A stretch of 64,000 bases of DNA. Origin: Curtobacterium poinsettiae (GTDB lineage Bacteria > Actinomycetota > Actinomycetes > Actinomycetales > Microbacteriaceae). The stretch covers positions 2,604,001 through 2,668,000 of the forward strand of contig NZ_CP106879.1 in NCBI RefSeq assembly GCF_025677645.1, given 5' to 3'. Of the stretch, positions 18,663-27,962 are shown in pieces (the first letter of the stretch is position 1; every line of letters starts with the position of its first letter). Under the pieces are notes generated by a model. That model did not search any database, was not told the DNA's origin, and saw only the letters and a list, made by a program, of their open reading frames with translations. The translations under genes and the position numbers were made by a program.

Positions 18663-19172
18663 CTAGTCTGCCCCACCTGCCGAAGAGTCCCCTGCCAATG
18701 ACGCAGGTCGGACGACCAGCTGCGGCTCGTGGTGCACCGGGAACGCCACGGACCGCGCGATGAAGCAGAGCTCGTTGGCGGTGACGTGTGCTGCTTCGGC
18801 GTCCGCGACCCGGTCGGCTTCGAGGATCGTGACGACCGGGTGCAGGGTCGCCTCGGTCAGTTCACCCGAACCGTCGCGGTTCAGGCGGAGCGACGCGGTC
18901 GCGGTGTCCTGGTAGTCGACGACGGTGAAGCCCTTCGTCACCGCGACGTGCAGGTAGCTGAGCATGTGGCACTGGGCCAGCGCCGCGACCACCATCTCCT
19001 CGGGGTTCCAGCGGTCACGGTCCCCGCGGAACGTCGGGTCGGCGGAGCCGGGGACGTCGGGCTTGCCGGTCGCGGAGACCACGTGCTCGCGGCCGTAGTC
19101 GCGGTACCCGGAGGTGCCGGTCCCGCGGTCACCGGTCCAGCTGACGGAGACCTCGTAGGAGTGGTCGTGCAC
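18663..19172 (-). CDS. OsmC family peroxide-reducing protein
   Basis: OsmC/Ohr-like proteins reduce organic hydroperoxides through two cysteines. Both are visible: Cys68 in '[13 protein letters not shown]' and a second in '[11 protein letters not shown]', on long helices as expected. The N-terminal strands ('[21 protein letters not shown]') fit the family. At 169 residues it is slightly longer than Ohr, with a polar tail. The GTG start at 19172 has AAGGGG upstream, so this gene has a leader. It is divergent from the asparaginase gene across 34 bases. Confidence 0.9.
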   Translation of the reverse strand: MHDHSYEVSVSWTGDRGTGTSGYRDYGREHVVSATGKPDVPGSADPTFRGDRDRWNPEEMVVAALAQCHMLSYLHVAVTKGFTVVDYQDTATASLRLNRDGSGELTEATLHPVVTILEADRVADAEAAHVTANELCFIARSVAFPVHHEPQLVVRPASLAGDSSAGGAD

Positions 19173-19194
19173 GGGTGCGCCCCTTCGCCTTGGC

Positions 19195-19200
19195 TAGCAT
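19195..19200 (+). promoter_or_regulatory. Leaderless -10 box TAGCAT for the asparaginase
   Basis: TAGCAT is followed by 6 bases and the ATG at 19207. It lies inside a 34-base divergent spacer shared with OsmC. Confidence 0.65.
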
Positions 19201-19206
19201 GGCGGC

Positions 19207-20199
19207 ATGACGGTGAGCCCCGAAGTCCGCAGTGATCGCCATCCTCTCACCGCCGACGGTTCCGTCGAGCTGGCGGTGCTCGAACGCTCAGGGTTCGACG
19301 AGAGCCGGCACGTCGGCGCCGGCGTCGTCGTCGACGCGACCGGCGCGGTGATCGACTCCGTGGGTGACGTGACGGCGAGCATCTACCCACGTTCCACCAT
19401 GAAGCCGTTCCAGGCCCTGGCGGTCCGCCGTGCAGGTGCGCTGTTCTCCGACGAGGAACTCGTCCTCACCACCGCGAGCCACGCCGGCACCGCGGCGCAC
19501 CAGGCGCTCGCCCTGCACATGCTCGAGTCCTTCGACCACGTCGAAGCCGACCTCGGCTGCCCGCCCGACATGCCCTTCGACCGCGGGGCCGCTCGGACGA
19601 TGGACGGCCCCCGCCGCCTGGCGATGAACTGCTCCGGCAAGCACGCCGGCATGCTCGCGGCCTGCCGGGTGAACGGCTGGGACGAAGCCACGTACCTGGA
19701 CATCGAGCACCCGTTGCAGCAGCGGGTGCGTTCCGTCGTCGAGGAGTACACGCACGAGACCGTCGACCTCGTCGGCACGGACGGCTGCGGCGCCCCTGTC
19801 TTCCCGCTCACCCTGACGGGGCTGGCACGCGGGTTCGCCGGTGTCGTGGCGCGGGCCGACGACGACTCCGCTGCGCTGACCGATGCCGTCCTGGCGCACC
19901 CGTGGGCGATCGACGGCGTCGGACGCGCGAACACGGTCACCATCGAGCGCCTGCAGGTGCTGGCGAAGCTCGGGGCCGAGGGCGTCATGGTCATGGGCTT
20001 GCCCGGAGGCGCCGCCGTGGCCGTGAAGGTGCTCGACGGCTCGCAGCGGGCCGGCACCCTGGCGGCCCTGGCGCTGCTGGAGCGGAACGGGCTCGTCGCA
20101 TCGGACGGGGTGGCCGAGGTGCTCGAGGCGACCGGTGAGCGGGTGCTCGGCGGTGGTGTTCCCGTCGGCGCGGTGCGGGTCGGCGCCGGGTTGCGCTGA
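19207..20199 (+). CDS. L-asparaginase, Rhizobium etli ReAV type
   Basis: Belongs to the third, structurally distinct asparaginase class (PF06089 type), hydrolysing asparagine to aspartate and ammonia. The Ser-Lys tandem of this class is present as Ser63-xx-Lys66 in 'PRSTMKPFQALA', and the zinc-site pattern as Cys142 and Lys145 in 'NCSGKHAGML' and Cys194 in 'TDGCGAP'. The 330-residue length is normal. It has no signal peptide, so it should be cytoplasmic. It is a single plus-strand gene flanked by minus-strand genes. Confidence 0.92.
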   Translation: MTVSPEVRSDRHPLTADGSVELAVLERSGFDESRHVGAGVVVDATGAVIDSVGDVTASIYPRSTMKPFQALAVRRAGALFSDEELVLTTASHAGTAAHQALALHMLESFDHVEADLGCPPDMPFDRGAARTMDGPRRLAMNCSGKHAGMLAACRVNGWDEATYLDIEHPLQQRVRSVVEEYTHETVDLVGTDGCGAPVFPLTLTGLARGFAGVVARADDDSAALTDAVLAHPWAIDGVGRANTVTIERLQVLAKLGAEGVMVMGLPGGAAVAVKVLDGSQRAGTLAALALLERNGLVASDGVAEVLEATGERVLGGGVPVGAVRVGAGLR

Positions 20200-20216
20200 T
20201 CGCCGCTCGGCGCTGG

Positions 20217-20984
20217 TCATCGATCGGCGCTCACGGTGTCGGGTACGAGGACCGGCAGCGCCGGGGACACCCGGTCGACCGTGTGGTCGTCGGGTCGACG
20301 GACGGAACAGCCGTACCGCGAGACCTCGACGGTGACGTCCCGCTGACGGGGCGCCGATCCGAGTCCGGCCACGAGCACCACGGAGCCGTGGGGTCGGCCG
20401 TCGGCGCCCATCCGCACCGCGACCGAGGTCCCCGACGGCAGCGCGTGCACTGACAGGGTGCTCGCTGACCGGGTGCTCCGGGCTTGATCGGCGCTGCCGA
20501 TCCCCACGGCGTCGAGGACCTCGGGAGCAGCGGCCCAGCGCAGGTCCTCGTCGGTGTGGACGGCAGCGGCTCGGAGCTGCTCGGCGAGCCCGCGGAACAC
20601 CGCGACGGCGAGTGCTCCGGCACCGACGACCACGAGGTGGGACGCGGCGTCGACCCGGAGCACGCGGCCGCCCGGACAGTGCCCGAGGACGATCGCCGGC
20701 GTGCCGTCGCCGTCCTCGGGGACCGTTCCGGTCGGCGCCTCCGGCACACCGAGCGGTTCGAGCTCGGCGGGCTGGTCGGGCCCGGGCGGCGCGACGAACG
20801 CGACCGGAGGGGTCCCGGGGTCCGGCGACGCCGAACGGTGCAGCACCACGTCGACCAGGGCGCAGCACGCACCCGCGCCGAGCAGGACACCCTGCCCCGC
20901 GCCGCTGATCGGTGCGATGACCCCGGCCACGACGAGCGCGACCGCGGCCCCCACGACCACGCAACGAGCGGCGAACCGGGACAT
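20217..20984 (-). CDS. Uncharacterised membrane protein at the end of the signalling locus
   Basis: A 255-residue protein of unknown function. Two hydrophobic segments lie at about residues 7-25 and 29-47, followed by a Pro-rich linker and an Ala/Val-rich soluble part with 'RVLRVDAASHLVVVGAGALA' resembling the start of a nucleotide-binding sheet, but no P-loop follows. It lies 65 bases behind the zinc-ribbon/FHA gene on the same strand and is convergent with the asparaginase. Co-function with the locus is inferred from position only. Confidence 0.65.
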   Translation of the reverse strand: MSRFAARCVVVGAAVALVVAGVIAPISGAGQGVLLGAGACCALVDVVLHRSASPDPGTPPVAFVAPPGPDQPAELEPLGVPEAPTGTVPEDGDGTPAIVLGHCPGGRVLRVDAASHLVVVGAGALAVAVFRGLAEQLRAAAVHTDEDLRWAAAPEVLDAVGIGSADQARSTRSASTLSVHALPSGTSVAVRMGADGRPHGSVVLVAGLGSAPRQRDVTVEVSRYGCSVRRPDDHTVDRVSPALPVLVPDTVSADR

Positions 20985-21049
20985 GACCCCATCGCACCAG
21001 GAACGAGTGGCTCAGCGCCGGCCCGGGACCCGATCTGTGGAGAAGTCGC

Positions 21050-23041
21050 CTACTGCACCAGGAAGAACTGCTCACCGATGTCGACGCGTGCACCGCGTTC
21101 GACGCGGTACCGCCGGCCGGGCTCGCAGCGGCGGATCGATCCGTCGATGTGCCGCACGACCGTGCCGTTGCCGGAGAACCGGTCGGAGACCCACAGGTCG
21201 TCGCCGTCGCGGCCGAGCTCGAGGTGCGTCTTCGACACGGACTTGCCCGGGTCGTGCACGGTCAGCAGGTCGTCGTACCGCTCCCCCGGCTGCGGTCGCG
21301 GCAGTCGGCCGAGCAGGCCCGTGCCGTGCACCCCGAGCCGCTCGCCCGTGCTGAAGTGCAGCACGAACGGCGCCCGGGTCGGGGTCTTCGCGACGATGCG
21401 GGTCTCGTCGACGTCCTCGTCGGGGTCGTCGAGCGCATCGGCCACCGCGTGCGACTCCGACCGGTCGACGGGCGGGAGCGGCAGCGCGGGTCCGGTCGCT
21501 CCCGGGATCGGGGGCAGCGGTGCAGCAGCGGGCGCGCCCGTGGTGGTGGCGGACGGCACCGAGGAGGGGACGGTGGCGGAACCGGGCACCGGCGGGATCG
21601 GCGTGCGCGGCACGGCGGACGTCCCGGTCGGCGGATCGGGCTCGATCACCGGGGCAGCGTGCGCCCCGCGGGGGCGTCGGCCGACATCGGACTGCTCGAC
21701 CTCGGCGCGCAGGGACTCGTCGTCCATCGGGATCCCGTGGTGCGGCTCGTCGCCTGCGGCGCGCGCATCGGACCCGGTCGAACCCGCGGGCTCAGCCGGA
21801 CCCGGGTCAGACCCGTCCGGTTCGTCCGGCTCGTTGCCCGCGTCGGGGGCCTGCGTGCCGTCGGACTCCTCGGCTGCCCAGTCGGGTCGGGTCATCGGCA
21901 GCGGCATGACCGGGCCGGTGAAGGCCGCGGTGACCGCCGGACGGACGGCTCCGCACTCGCCGCAGAAGATGTCATCGGGCTCGAGCCGGTTGCCGCAGAC
22001 GTGGCAGATGGTCGTCTCGTGCATGCCCGGGGTGACGAGCGGGGCCGGACGGGGCGGTCGACGGTCGATCAGCGGCTCGACCACGGCGGTGTCCCCGGGC
22101 TGCGGGGGCGACACGACGGCCGGCTGGTCCTCGGTGGCGCTCTTCTCCGACGCGGCCACGACCAGCTCGTCGGGCTCCGTCCCGGAGGCGTTGCTGCCCT
22201 CGTGTGTTTCCTGGGCCTGCCGGGCGAGCTCTTCGTCTGACGCAGGAGCAGCGGTGTGCTGCTCGGTGTCCTGCTCGGTGTCCGGCTCGGAAGCAGGTTC
22301 GGCGGGTGCTCCCGGCATCGGCGGGACGACCGGGTCGGCCGGCGCCTCGGCAGCCGCGGTACCGCGGCCCACCCACCAGGACGGACCAGCGGGTGCCGCC
22401 GGGGGTGCGGTGGGAGCTGGCGGTGCCCACACCGGCACGGAGGGCTCGGCAGCGGGCTGCGGCTCGACGGACTGGGGCTCGACGGGCTGGGGCTCGACGG
22501 GCTGTCGCGCCGCCTGGTCCGGGACCGACGACGCAGCATCGCGGATCGGGTCCTCGGGCGTCTCGGGGCGACCGGGAGCCGGCGCGATCCGCGTGCGTTC
22601 GGGGTCGTCGGCATCGAGGGGTCCGGACGGGTACGCGTCGGGATCGAGGGGAGGCTCGGACTCGGACTGGCTCGGTGCACCCGACCAGTCCTCGAGCCCG
22701 GACCCGGCACCGTGCACGTGGGAGGGGGCCTGGCGCGGGGCGAAGTCGTCGGGCCGCTGCACCGGCACGGGTGCCGGCGGTTCGGTCCCACGACGGTCGG
22801 CACCGGTGAGCCAGGCACGCGTGGCGGGATCCAGCGTGGCTTCGGGCAACCAGGCGTCGGAGGCCGGGTCGGACCGTCGGCCGTGGGCGTCGGGTTGTTG
22901 CAACGGTGGCGGCGGTGCCTGTTCGACGGGGGTCGGCGCGACCGGGCGACGGTTCGCCGCGGCGGTGACCGCGCGTCCGCACTCACCGCAGAAGATCGCT
23001 CCGTCCGGGAGCATCGATCCGCAGTGTTCGCATCTGATCAC
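21050..23041 (-). CDS. Double zinc-ribbon and FHA domain protein
   Basis: A 663-residue cytoplasmic protein in four parts: a zinc ribbon (Cys4, 7, 18, 21), about 320 low-complexity residues rich in Pro, Ala, Glu and Gln with 'QPVEPQ' repeats, a second zinc ribbon near 345-368 ('CHVCGNRL' and 'FCGECGA'), another disordered stretch, and a C-terminal FHA domain (about 570-655, with 'GLLGRLPRPQ', 'VSKTHLELG' and 'SGNGTVV'). FHA domains bind phosphothreonine, so it is a likely reader of the co-encoded kinase. 'DETRIV' and 'ERTRIA' could be phosphosites. The start overlaps the preceding gene by ATGA. Confidence 0.9.
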   Translation of the reverse strand: MIRCEHCGSMLPDGAIFCGECGRAVTAAANRRPVAPTPVEQAPPPPLQQPDAHGRRSDPASDAWLPEATLDPATRAWLTGADRRGTEPPAPVPVQRPDDFAPRQAPSHVHGAGSGLEDWSGAPSQSESEPPLDPDAYPSGPLDADDPERTRIAPAPGRPETPEDPIRDAASSVPDQAARQPVEPQPVEPQSVEPQPAAEPSVPVWAPPAPTAPPAAPAGPSWWVGRGTAAAEAPADPVVPPMPGAPAEPASEPDTEQDTEQHTAAPASDEELARQAQETHEGSNASGTEPDELVVAASEKSATEDQPAVVSPPQPGDTAVVEPLIDRRPPRPAPLVTPGMHETTICHVCGNRLEPDDIFCGECGAVRPAVTAAFTGPVMPLPMTRPDWAAEESDGTQAPDAGNEPDEPDGSDPGPAEPAGSTGSDARAAGDEPHHGIPMDDESLRAEVEQSDVGRRPRGAHAAPVIEPDPPTGTSAVPRTPIPPVPGSATVPSSVPSATTTGAPAAAPLPPIPGATGPALPLPPVDRSESHAVADALDDPDEDVDETRIVAKTPTRAPFVLHFSTGERLGVHGTGLLGRLPRPQPGERYDDLLTVHDPGKSVSKTHLELGRDGDDLWVSDRFSGNGTVVRHIDGSIRRCEPGRRYRVERGARVDIGEQFFLVQ

Positions 23042-25515
23042 GTGGTGCCTCTGTCCTCACTCGGCCGTCCACGACGCGCGTCCGGCCTCTGGACATCGTA
23101 GTCGCCGTGCCCCGACGCAGCCTGGCCGTCGGTCGTCCGACGGGACCGTGCCGACGGACGGCGTCCCGTTCCCCGCAGTGACCGGAGCGAGACGGCGGTG
23201 CGGAACCGCTCCCGCCGGGTCCGCCCCCTCCGGAGCGAACCGATCGCGTCGTCGGTCGCCGACCACATGCGGTCTGCGGTGGTCTGGTCGGCATCGCTCG
23301 GACCGAACACCGCACGGTCGGCCAGCGCGGCGAGTCCGGCGCCGCCGTCGCCCGGTGCACCGACCACGGCTTCGCGTCGGGTGGCGGACCGCCGCACGTC
23401 GTGCCCGCGGTCGAGCAGTGCGTCACGGTACTCGTCCCAGGCGCCGACGATGCGACCGCGGGGTGTGGTGGCGTTCCGCCGTCGTCGGCGCCGCAGCCGC
23501 TTCAGCAGCACGATCACGGCGAACGGCAGCAGGACGAGCGCGACCACACCGAGGGTCCCGAGGGCCCAGGGCAGCACCGCGAGCAGGATCTGGAGCCAGA
23601 GCGGCTGCACCGGCGGCGTGTTCCGGTCGCTCTCGGGCGGCGCCTGCTGGTCCTGGTCCTGCTGGTCGACCGGGGGCGGCGGCACGACCGTCTCCGGTCG
23701 GGTGACCGGCTGCGGGGTCTGCTGCTGCTCGTTCGGGATCTCGCGCACCTCGGGGTTGGGATTGAGCATCACCCATCCCCACTGCGCCGTGTCCACCTCG
23801 ATGCGGGCCGTGACGTCGGACCCACGGAAGGTCGTCGTCCCGCCACGCACTGCGGCGCCGTCGCGGCCCGAGTCTCCCCCGGCCGTGAAGCCCATCACGA
23901 CCCGTGCGGGGAACCCGATCTCGTCCGCCATCAGCGCAGCCGCCGCGGCGTACTGCTCCTGGTCCCCGATCATCAGGGGTGCGGTGAGGAGCTCCTGGAC
24001 ACGGTCCGCGCCGTGGCCGGACCGACTCATCCGTTCGTCGCCCACACCGTGGCTGACGTACCCGTTCCGCTGCAGGGACTGCACCGCGGCGAGGAGCTTC
24101 GCACCGGGTGCCGACACGTCCTTCGTCGTGGACTCCACGGTGTCGCGCACGGCGTCGGGGACGTCCCGTGCGGTGGGCACGGCGGCGCTCCCCGGGCGCG
24201 CGGTGGCCAGCTGCCGTTCCGTCGGCTGGTCGGGCAGCACCGCCGTCAGGTCGTAGGACGTGCCGTCCCCCACTCCGCCGACCACGGCGCCGGTGCCGGT
24301 CGATCCGTTGTAGAAGAAGGCGCCGCGCTCGTCGTCGGCGTCCTGCCCGGTGAACTCCACGCGCTCCAGGTCACCGACCGTCGGCAGCCACACACCGCGG
24401 TACCCGTCGACCGTCACACCGACGTCGACCGTGGTGCCCCGGACGCCACGGACGTCGACCGCGGTCGGCACACGTTCGAAGGTGCCCGAGCCGGCCGAGC
24501 CGTCTGCCCCGCCCACGCGGTAGACGACGCCGTCGTAGGTGTCGAGCGTCGCGATGCGGACGAACCCGCCCTCGGGCAGGCCGGTCACCCGGAGCTGGGT
24601 CGCGTCCGAGGCGGTGGACTCCTCGTACGCGCGGAACCCGCTGAGCGGACTGACGTAGTCGCGCGGGTCGAACGGCTTCACGACGTCCGTGCGTGCGACG
24701 GTGCGCTCACCCGACGGAGGTGCGACGAGTCCGAGTCCGGTCGCCACGACCGCCGCCGCCACGATGGTGCCGGTTCCCACCAGGGCGGGACGGACGATCG
24801 ACCGCGCCACCGGCACGCGTGCACCGATGGTGGTCGCCACCGCGACCGCGCGACGCGCGTGCCGCACGGTCAGCGCCCAGACGAGGGCGAGGCCGACCAG
24901 GACGACCGCGGTCAGGATCGACGTGTCGAGCCGGCTCGGCCCGACGACGACGCCCACCGCGAAGAGCACCAGTGCCGGGATGCTCGCGAGTTCCTGCCTG
25001 GAGGCGCGGGTCGCCACGCTCACGGCCGTCACCGTGGCCACGAGCAGCGTCACGGAGTACGGCACGAGGAGCGCCTCGTAGGAGCCCACCGGCAGGCTGA
25101 TGGTCACCAGCTGCTTCCAGCCGAGGGCGACGCCGGCGAAGAGGTCGAGGAGTCCGCGTCCGGTGGGCAGCAGGCCGTTGGCCTGACTCGGCACGGCGGC
25201 GGGGACGCCGGTGAGTGTGAAGGCGGCGACGCTCGCGATCGCCACGACGGCGGTCGGCAGCCGGAACAGGGTGCCGAGGAGCGCGACGACCGTCCCGACG
25301 ACGATCGCCGTGACGGCGGCCGTGATCATCGCGCCGTCCCGGTACACCGGCCACCAGGACGTGCTCGCGACGGCCAGCAACAGCCAGACCGCCAGCGTGC
25401 CGCCGGCGAGCCGGAACGGCACGAGCCGCCGTGCGTCGCGACGGTCGGAACGCCGCGTCGAGCGCCTCGCCCGGTCCACGGCGGGGGCCGGGGCGGTCAC
25501 GGGAGCGCCGCTCAT
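23038..25515 (-). CDS. TgpA-like membrane protein with inactive transglutaminase-like domain
   Basis: The 825-residue protein has the TgpA layout: about eight N-terminal membrane helices (residues 30-275), an extracytoplasmic region, a transglutaminase-like core (about 480-590), a Pro/Gln-rich linker, one more helix near 650 and a basic cytoplasmic tail. The core aligns well ('IGFPARVVMGF'), but the nucleophile Cys is Gln519 (GDQEQ for the usual GxCEH), the His is Thr569 (VTARIEV for AHAWVEV) and the Asp is Asn585 (LNPNP for xDPTP). It should not be catalytic. Both ends overlap neighbours by ATGA. The ATG at 25515 is chosen for that coupling. Confidence 0.85.
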   Translation of the reverse strand: MSGAPVTAPAPAVDRARRSTRRSDRRDARRLVPFRLAGGTLAVWLLLAVASTSWWPVYRDGAMITAAVTAIVVGTVVALLGTLFRLPTAVVAIASVAAFTLTGVPAAVPSQANGLLPTGRGLLDLFAGVALGWKQLVTISLPVGSYEALLVPYSVTLLVATVTAVSVATRASRQELASIPALVLFAVGVVVGPSRLDTSILTAVVLVGLALVWALTVRHARRAVAVATTIGARVPVARSIVRPALVGTGTIVAAAVVATGLGLVAPPSGERTVARTDVVKPFDPRDYVSPLSGFRAYEESTASDATQLRVTGLPEGGFVRIATLDTYDGVVYRVGGADGSAGSGTFERVPTAVDVRGVRGTTVDVGVTVDGYRGVWLPTVGDLERVEFTGQDADDERGAFFYNGSTGTGAVVGGVGDGTSYDLTAVLPDQPTERQLATARPGSAAVPTARDVPDAVRDTVESTTKDVSAPGAKLLAAVQSLQRNGYVSHGVGDERMSRSGHGADRVQELLTAPLMIGDQEQYAAAAALMADEIGFPARVVMGFTAGGDSGRDGAAVRGGTTTFRGSDVTARIEVDTAQWGWVMLNPNPEVREIPNEQQQTPQPVTRPETVVPPPPVDQQDQDQQAPPESDRNTPPVQPLWLQILLAVLPWALGTLGVVALVLLPFAVIVLLKRLRRRRRRNATTPRGRIVGAWDEYRDALLDRGHDVRRSATRREAVVGAPGDGGAGLAALADRAVFGPSDADQTTADRMWSATDDAIGSLRRGRTRRERFRTAVSLRSLRGTGRRPSARSRRTTDGQAASGHGDYDVQRPDARRGRPSEDRGTT

Positions 25516-26927
25516 GCTGCCGACGCCGATCGGTGCAGGGCGTGCCGGAGGTCGTCCAGGTAGCCGATGGTCATCACCGTCAGACCCGCGACGCGCAGGA
25601 ACCGCGGCTGGGCCTCGGGCTCGCAGATCACCGCGACGACCTCCACCCCGACGGGGAACCGCGTGGCGGCGAGTCGGAGCGCGGGCAGGCCGACGGTCGA
25701 CCCCACCACGAGGAACGCGACGGAGATGCCCTCGGTGTCGCTCCCGACGATCCGGGAGACCTCGGCGATCGGCAGGCACGCGTCAGCGAGGCCGACCGAG
25801 GCGAAGTCGTCGAGCAGGCGCGTCGGCGTCACAGTGGGGAGCGTCCGCACGGCGTACACGGCACGCTTCGCGAACTCGGGCGTGCGCTGGGACACCACGA
25901 CCGAGACCTCACGGCCGTCGCGGATCGCCCGCGCGCCGAGGGACGCGGCCGCGCTCACCGCGAGCTCGAACTCCTCGTCGTCGGCGAACTCACCTCGGGC
26001 GATGCCGAGCGCGACGACGAGGTGCGAGCGACGGGTGTCCTCGAACTGCCGGACCATGAGCGCGCCGGACTTGGCCGTCGACTTCCAGTGGATGGTGCGC
26101 GGGTCGTCGCCGGGCATGTACTCGCGGATGGCGTGGAAGGCGATGTCCGCGGGCGACAGGTCCGTCGTCGCCTGCCCCTCGAGGTCGCGCACCAGGCCGG
26201 TGCTCGTCGACGGGATCGCGATCGTGCGCGGGTGCACGATGACCTGCTCGCGGGCGGTCCAGACGAGCTCGCGGCGGACGAGTCCCACCGGGTCGGCGCG
26301 GACACCCGTCACCGGACCGACGTCGAGCACCCCGCGGCGGAGCGTCGGGACCGGGACCTGCCGCTCGAAGGTACCGTGCGGCCCGATGGCCGGGATCGCG
26401 ACGTCGACCAGGCCGGATCCGACCGGCACCTCGACGGTGGTCGGCACCGACGGCAGACGCGTGGGGTTCTCGGCCGTGATGACCACGCCGGCGTCGTCGC
26501 CGACCGCCACACGGTGCTGCGGCAGCCGCATCCGGATCGCCAGCCGCGACCGGCCGATCAACGCCATCGCGGCGACCACCGCGAGCACGGCGCCGGCGAA
26601 CCCGACGACGACGATCTCCCGCAGCCCGAACCGGTAGCCGGTCACGAACGCGACGAGCGTCAGGGCGGCGACCGTCCACCCGAGCCCGGTGACGACGGAC
26701 GAGACCTCGCTCCAGAGACGCAGGACGAGCCTCCAGGCCGTTGCCCAGAGCCGGACGATCCCGATGACCGCATCAGCTGCCACGCCCTCACGGTCACCGA
26801 CGATGCGCGTCCGGACGTTGGTCATGCCGGTGACCGTCCCCGTGCGCTCGTACGCCGTCGTGCCACGACGCGACCGCGTCGAGGACGGACGGCGCGAGCG
26901 CGTGGAGACGGGCCGGCGGTCCGTCAC
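25512..26927 (-). CDS. DUF58 domain protein
   Basis: A 471-residue protein with a basic N-terminus, two adjacent membrane helices (about 75-125) and a DUF58 region whose signature 'YMPGDDPRTIHWKSTAKSG' is intact, followed by a von Willebrand A-like fold. DUF58 proteins accompany MoxR AAA+ ATPases and are thought to be their partners or clients. The GTG start overlaps the moxR stop by GTGA and the stop overlaps the TgpA-like gene by ATGA, so the three are a tightly coupled module. Confidence 0.9.
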   Translation of the reverse strand: MTDRRPVSTRSRRPSSTRSRRGTTAYERTGTVTGMTNVRTRIVGDREGVAADAVIGIVRLWATAWRLVLRLWSEVSSVVTGLGWTVAALTLVAFVTGYRFGLREIVVVGFAGAVLAVVAAMALIGRSRLAIRMRLPQHRVAVGDDAGVVITAENPTRLPSVPTTVEVPVGSGLVDVAIPAIGPHGTFERQVPVPTLRRGVLDVGPVTGVRADPVGLVRRELVWTAREQVIVHPRTIAIPSTSTGLVRDLEGQATTDLSPADIAFHAIREYMPGDDPRTIHWKSTAKSGALMVRQFEDTRRSHLVVALGIARGEFADDEEFELAVSAAASLGARAIRDGREVSVVVSQRTPEFAKRAVYAVRTLPTVTPTRLLDDFASVGLADACLPIAEVSRIVGSDTEGISVAFLVVGSTVGLPALRLAATRFPVGVEVVAVICEPEAQPRFLRVAGLTVMTIGYLDDLRHALHRSASAA

Positions 26928-27895
26928 GTCGTGACCCGGTCGGCGGGCGGCGAGGTCTCCACCAGGAGCTGCGCGATGACGCTCGGCGCGCTGACGCCGT
27001 CGAACTCGGCCTCGGCGTCGAGCACCAGGCGGTGCGCGAGGACCGGGACGGCCAGCGCTTTCACGTCGTCCGGCGTGACGTAGTGCCGGCCGCTCAGCGC
27101 CGCGAGGACACGGGAAGCGCGGATCAGGCCCATCGCCCCACGGACGCTCACGCCGAGCCGGACCTCGCTCGCGGAGCGGGTCGCGTCCACCAGGCGGGCG
27201 ACGTAGTCGGCGATCACGGCATCGACGTGCACCGTGCGCGCCAGCGCGGCCATCTCGGTGATGGTCGCGGCGGGCACGACGCTCGCCAGCGGGACCGAAG
27301 CCGACGGTGCGGACGAGGTCTCGAGGATCTTCACCGTCGCGGCGTGGTCGGGGTAGCCGATGGAGGTCTTCATGAGGAAGCGGTCGAGCTGCGCCTCGGG
27401 CAGGCGGTAGGTGCCGGCCTGCTCGATCGGGTTCTGGGTCGCGATGACCATGAAGGGCGCGGCGAGACGATGGCTGACGCCGTCGACCGTGATCGCGGAC
27501 TCCTCCATCGCCTCGAGCAGCGCGGACTGGGTCTTCGGGCTCGCACGGTTGATCTCGTCGGCGAGCACGATGTTCGCGAAGACCGGCCCGCGGTGGAAGT
27601 CGAACTCCTGCGTCCGCTGGTCGTAGACGCTGATGCCGGTGATGTCGCCCGGTAGCAGATCAGGGGTGAACTGGATGCGGTTCGTGGTGCCCTGCACGCT
27701 CTGCGCCATCGCCCGGGCGAGGCTCGTCTTGCCCGTTCCGGGGACGTCCTCGAGGAGCAGGTGCCCCTCGCTGAGCATCGCCGTGACCGCGAGGCGGATC
27801 ACGAACGTCTTCCCGAGGAGCACCTGCTCGACGTTGGTCACGATGCGGCCTGCGACGTCGGCGAACCAGGTGGCCTGCTCCGGGGTCATGCTCAT
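26924..27895 (-). CDS. MoxR-family AAA+ ATPase
   Basis: A 323-residue AAA+ chaperone-like ATPase. Walker A 'EDVPGTGKTSLARA', Walker B 'VLADEINRASPKTQSALLEAMEE' and sensor 1 'VIATQNPIEQAGTYRLPEAQLDRF' are all intact. MoxR proteins act on metalloenzyme or envelope clients together with vWA or DUF58 partners. The ATG at 27895 is used; a second ATG two codons on (27889) is possible. It lies 67 bases behind the giant Ig-like protein and overlaps the DUF58 gene. Confidence 0.93.
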   Translation of the reverse strand: MSMTPEQATWFADVAGRIVTNVEQVLLGKTFVIRLAVTAMLSEGHLLLEDVPGTGKTSLARAMAQSVQGTTNRIQFTPDLLPGDITGISVYDQRTQEFDFHRGPVFANIVLADEINRASPKTQSALLEAMEESAITVDGVSHRLAAPFMVIATQNPIEQAGTYRLPEAQLDRFLMKTSIGYPDHAATVKILETSSAPSASVPLASVVPAATITEMAALARTVHVDAVIADYVARLVDATRSASEVRLGVSVRGAMGLIRASRVLAALSGRHYVTPDDVKALAVPVLAHRLVLDAEAEFDGVSAPSVIAQLLVETSPPADRVTT

Positions 27896-27962
27896 GCGGG
27901 GTGGTCCTTCGGTCGTGGGGAGAGGTGCGGCGGAGGGCGGGTCTGGGCAGGTCGGGCGGGCG

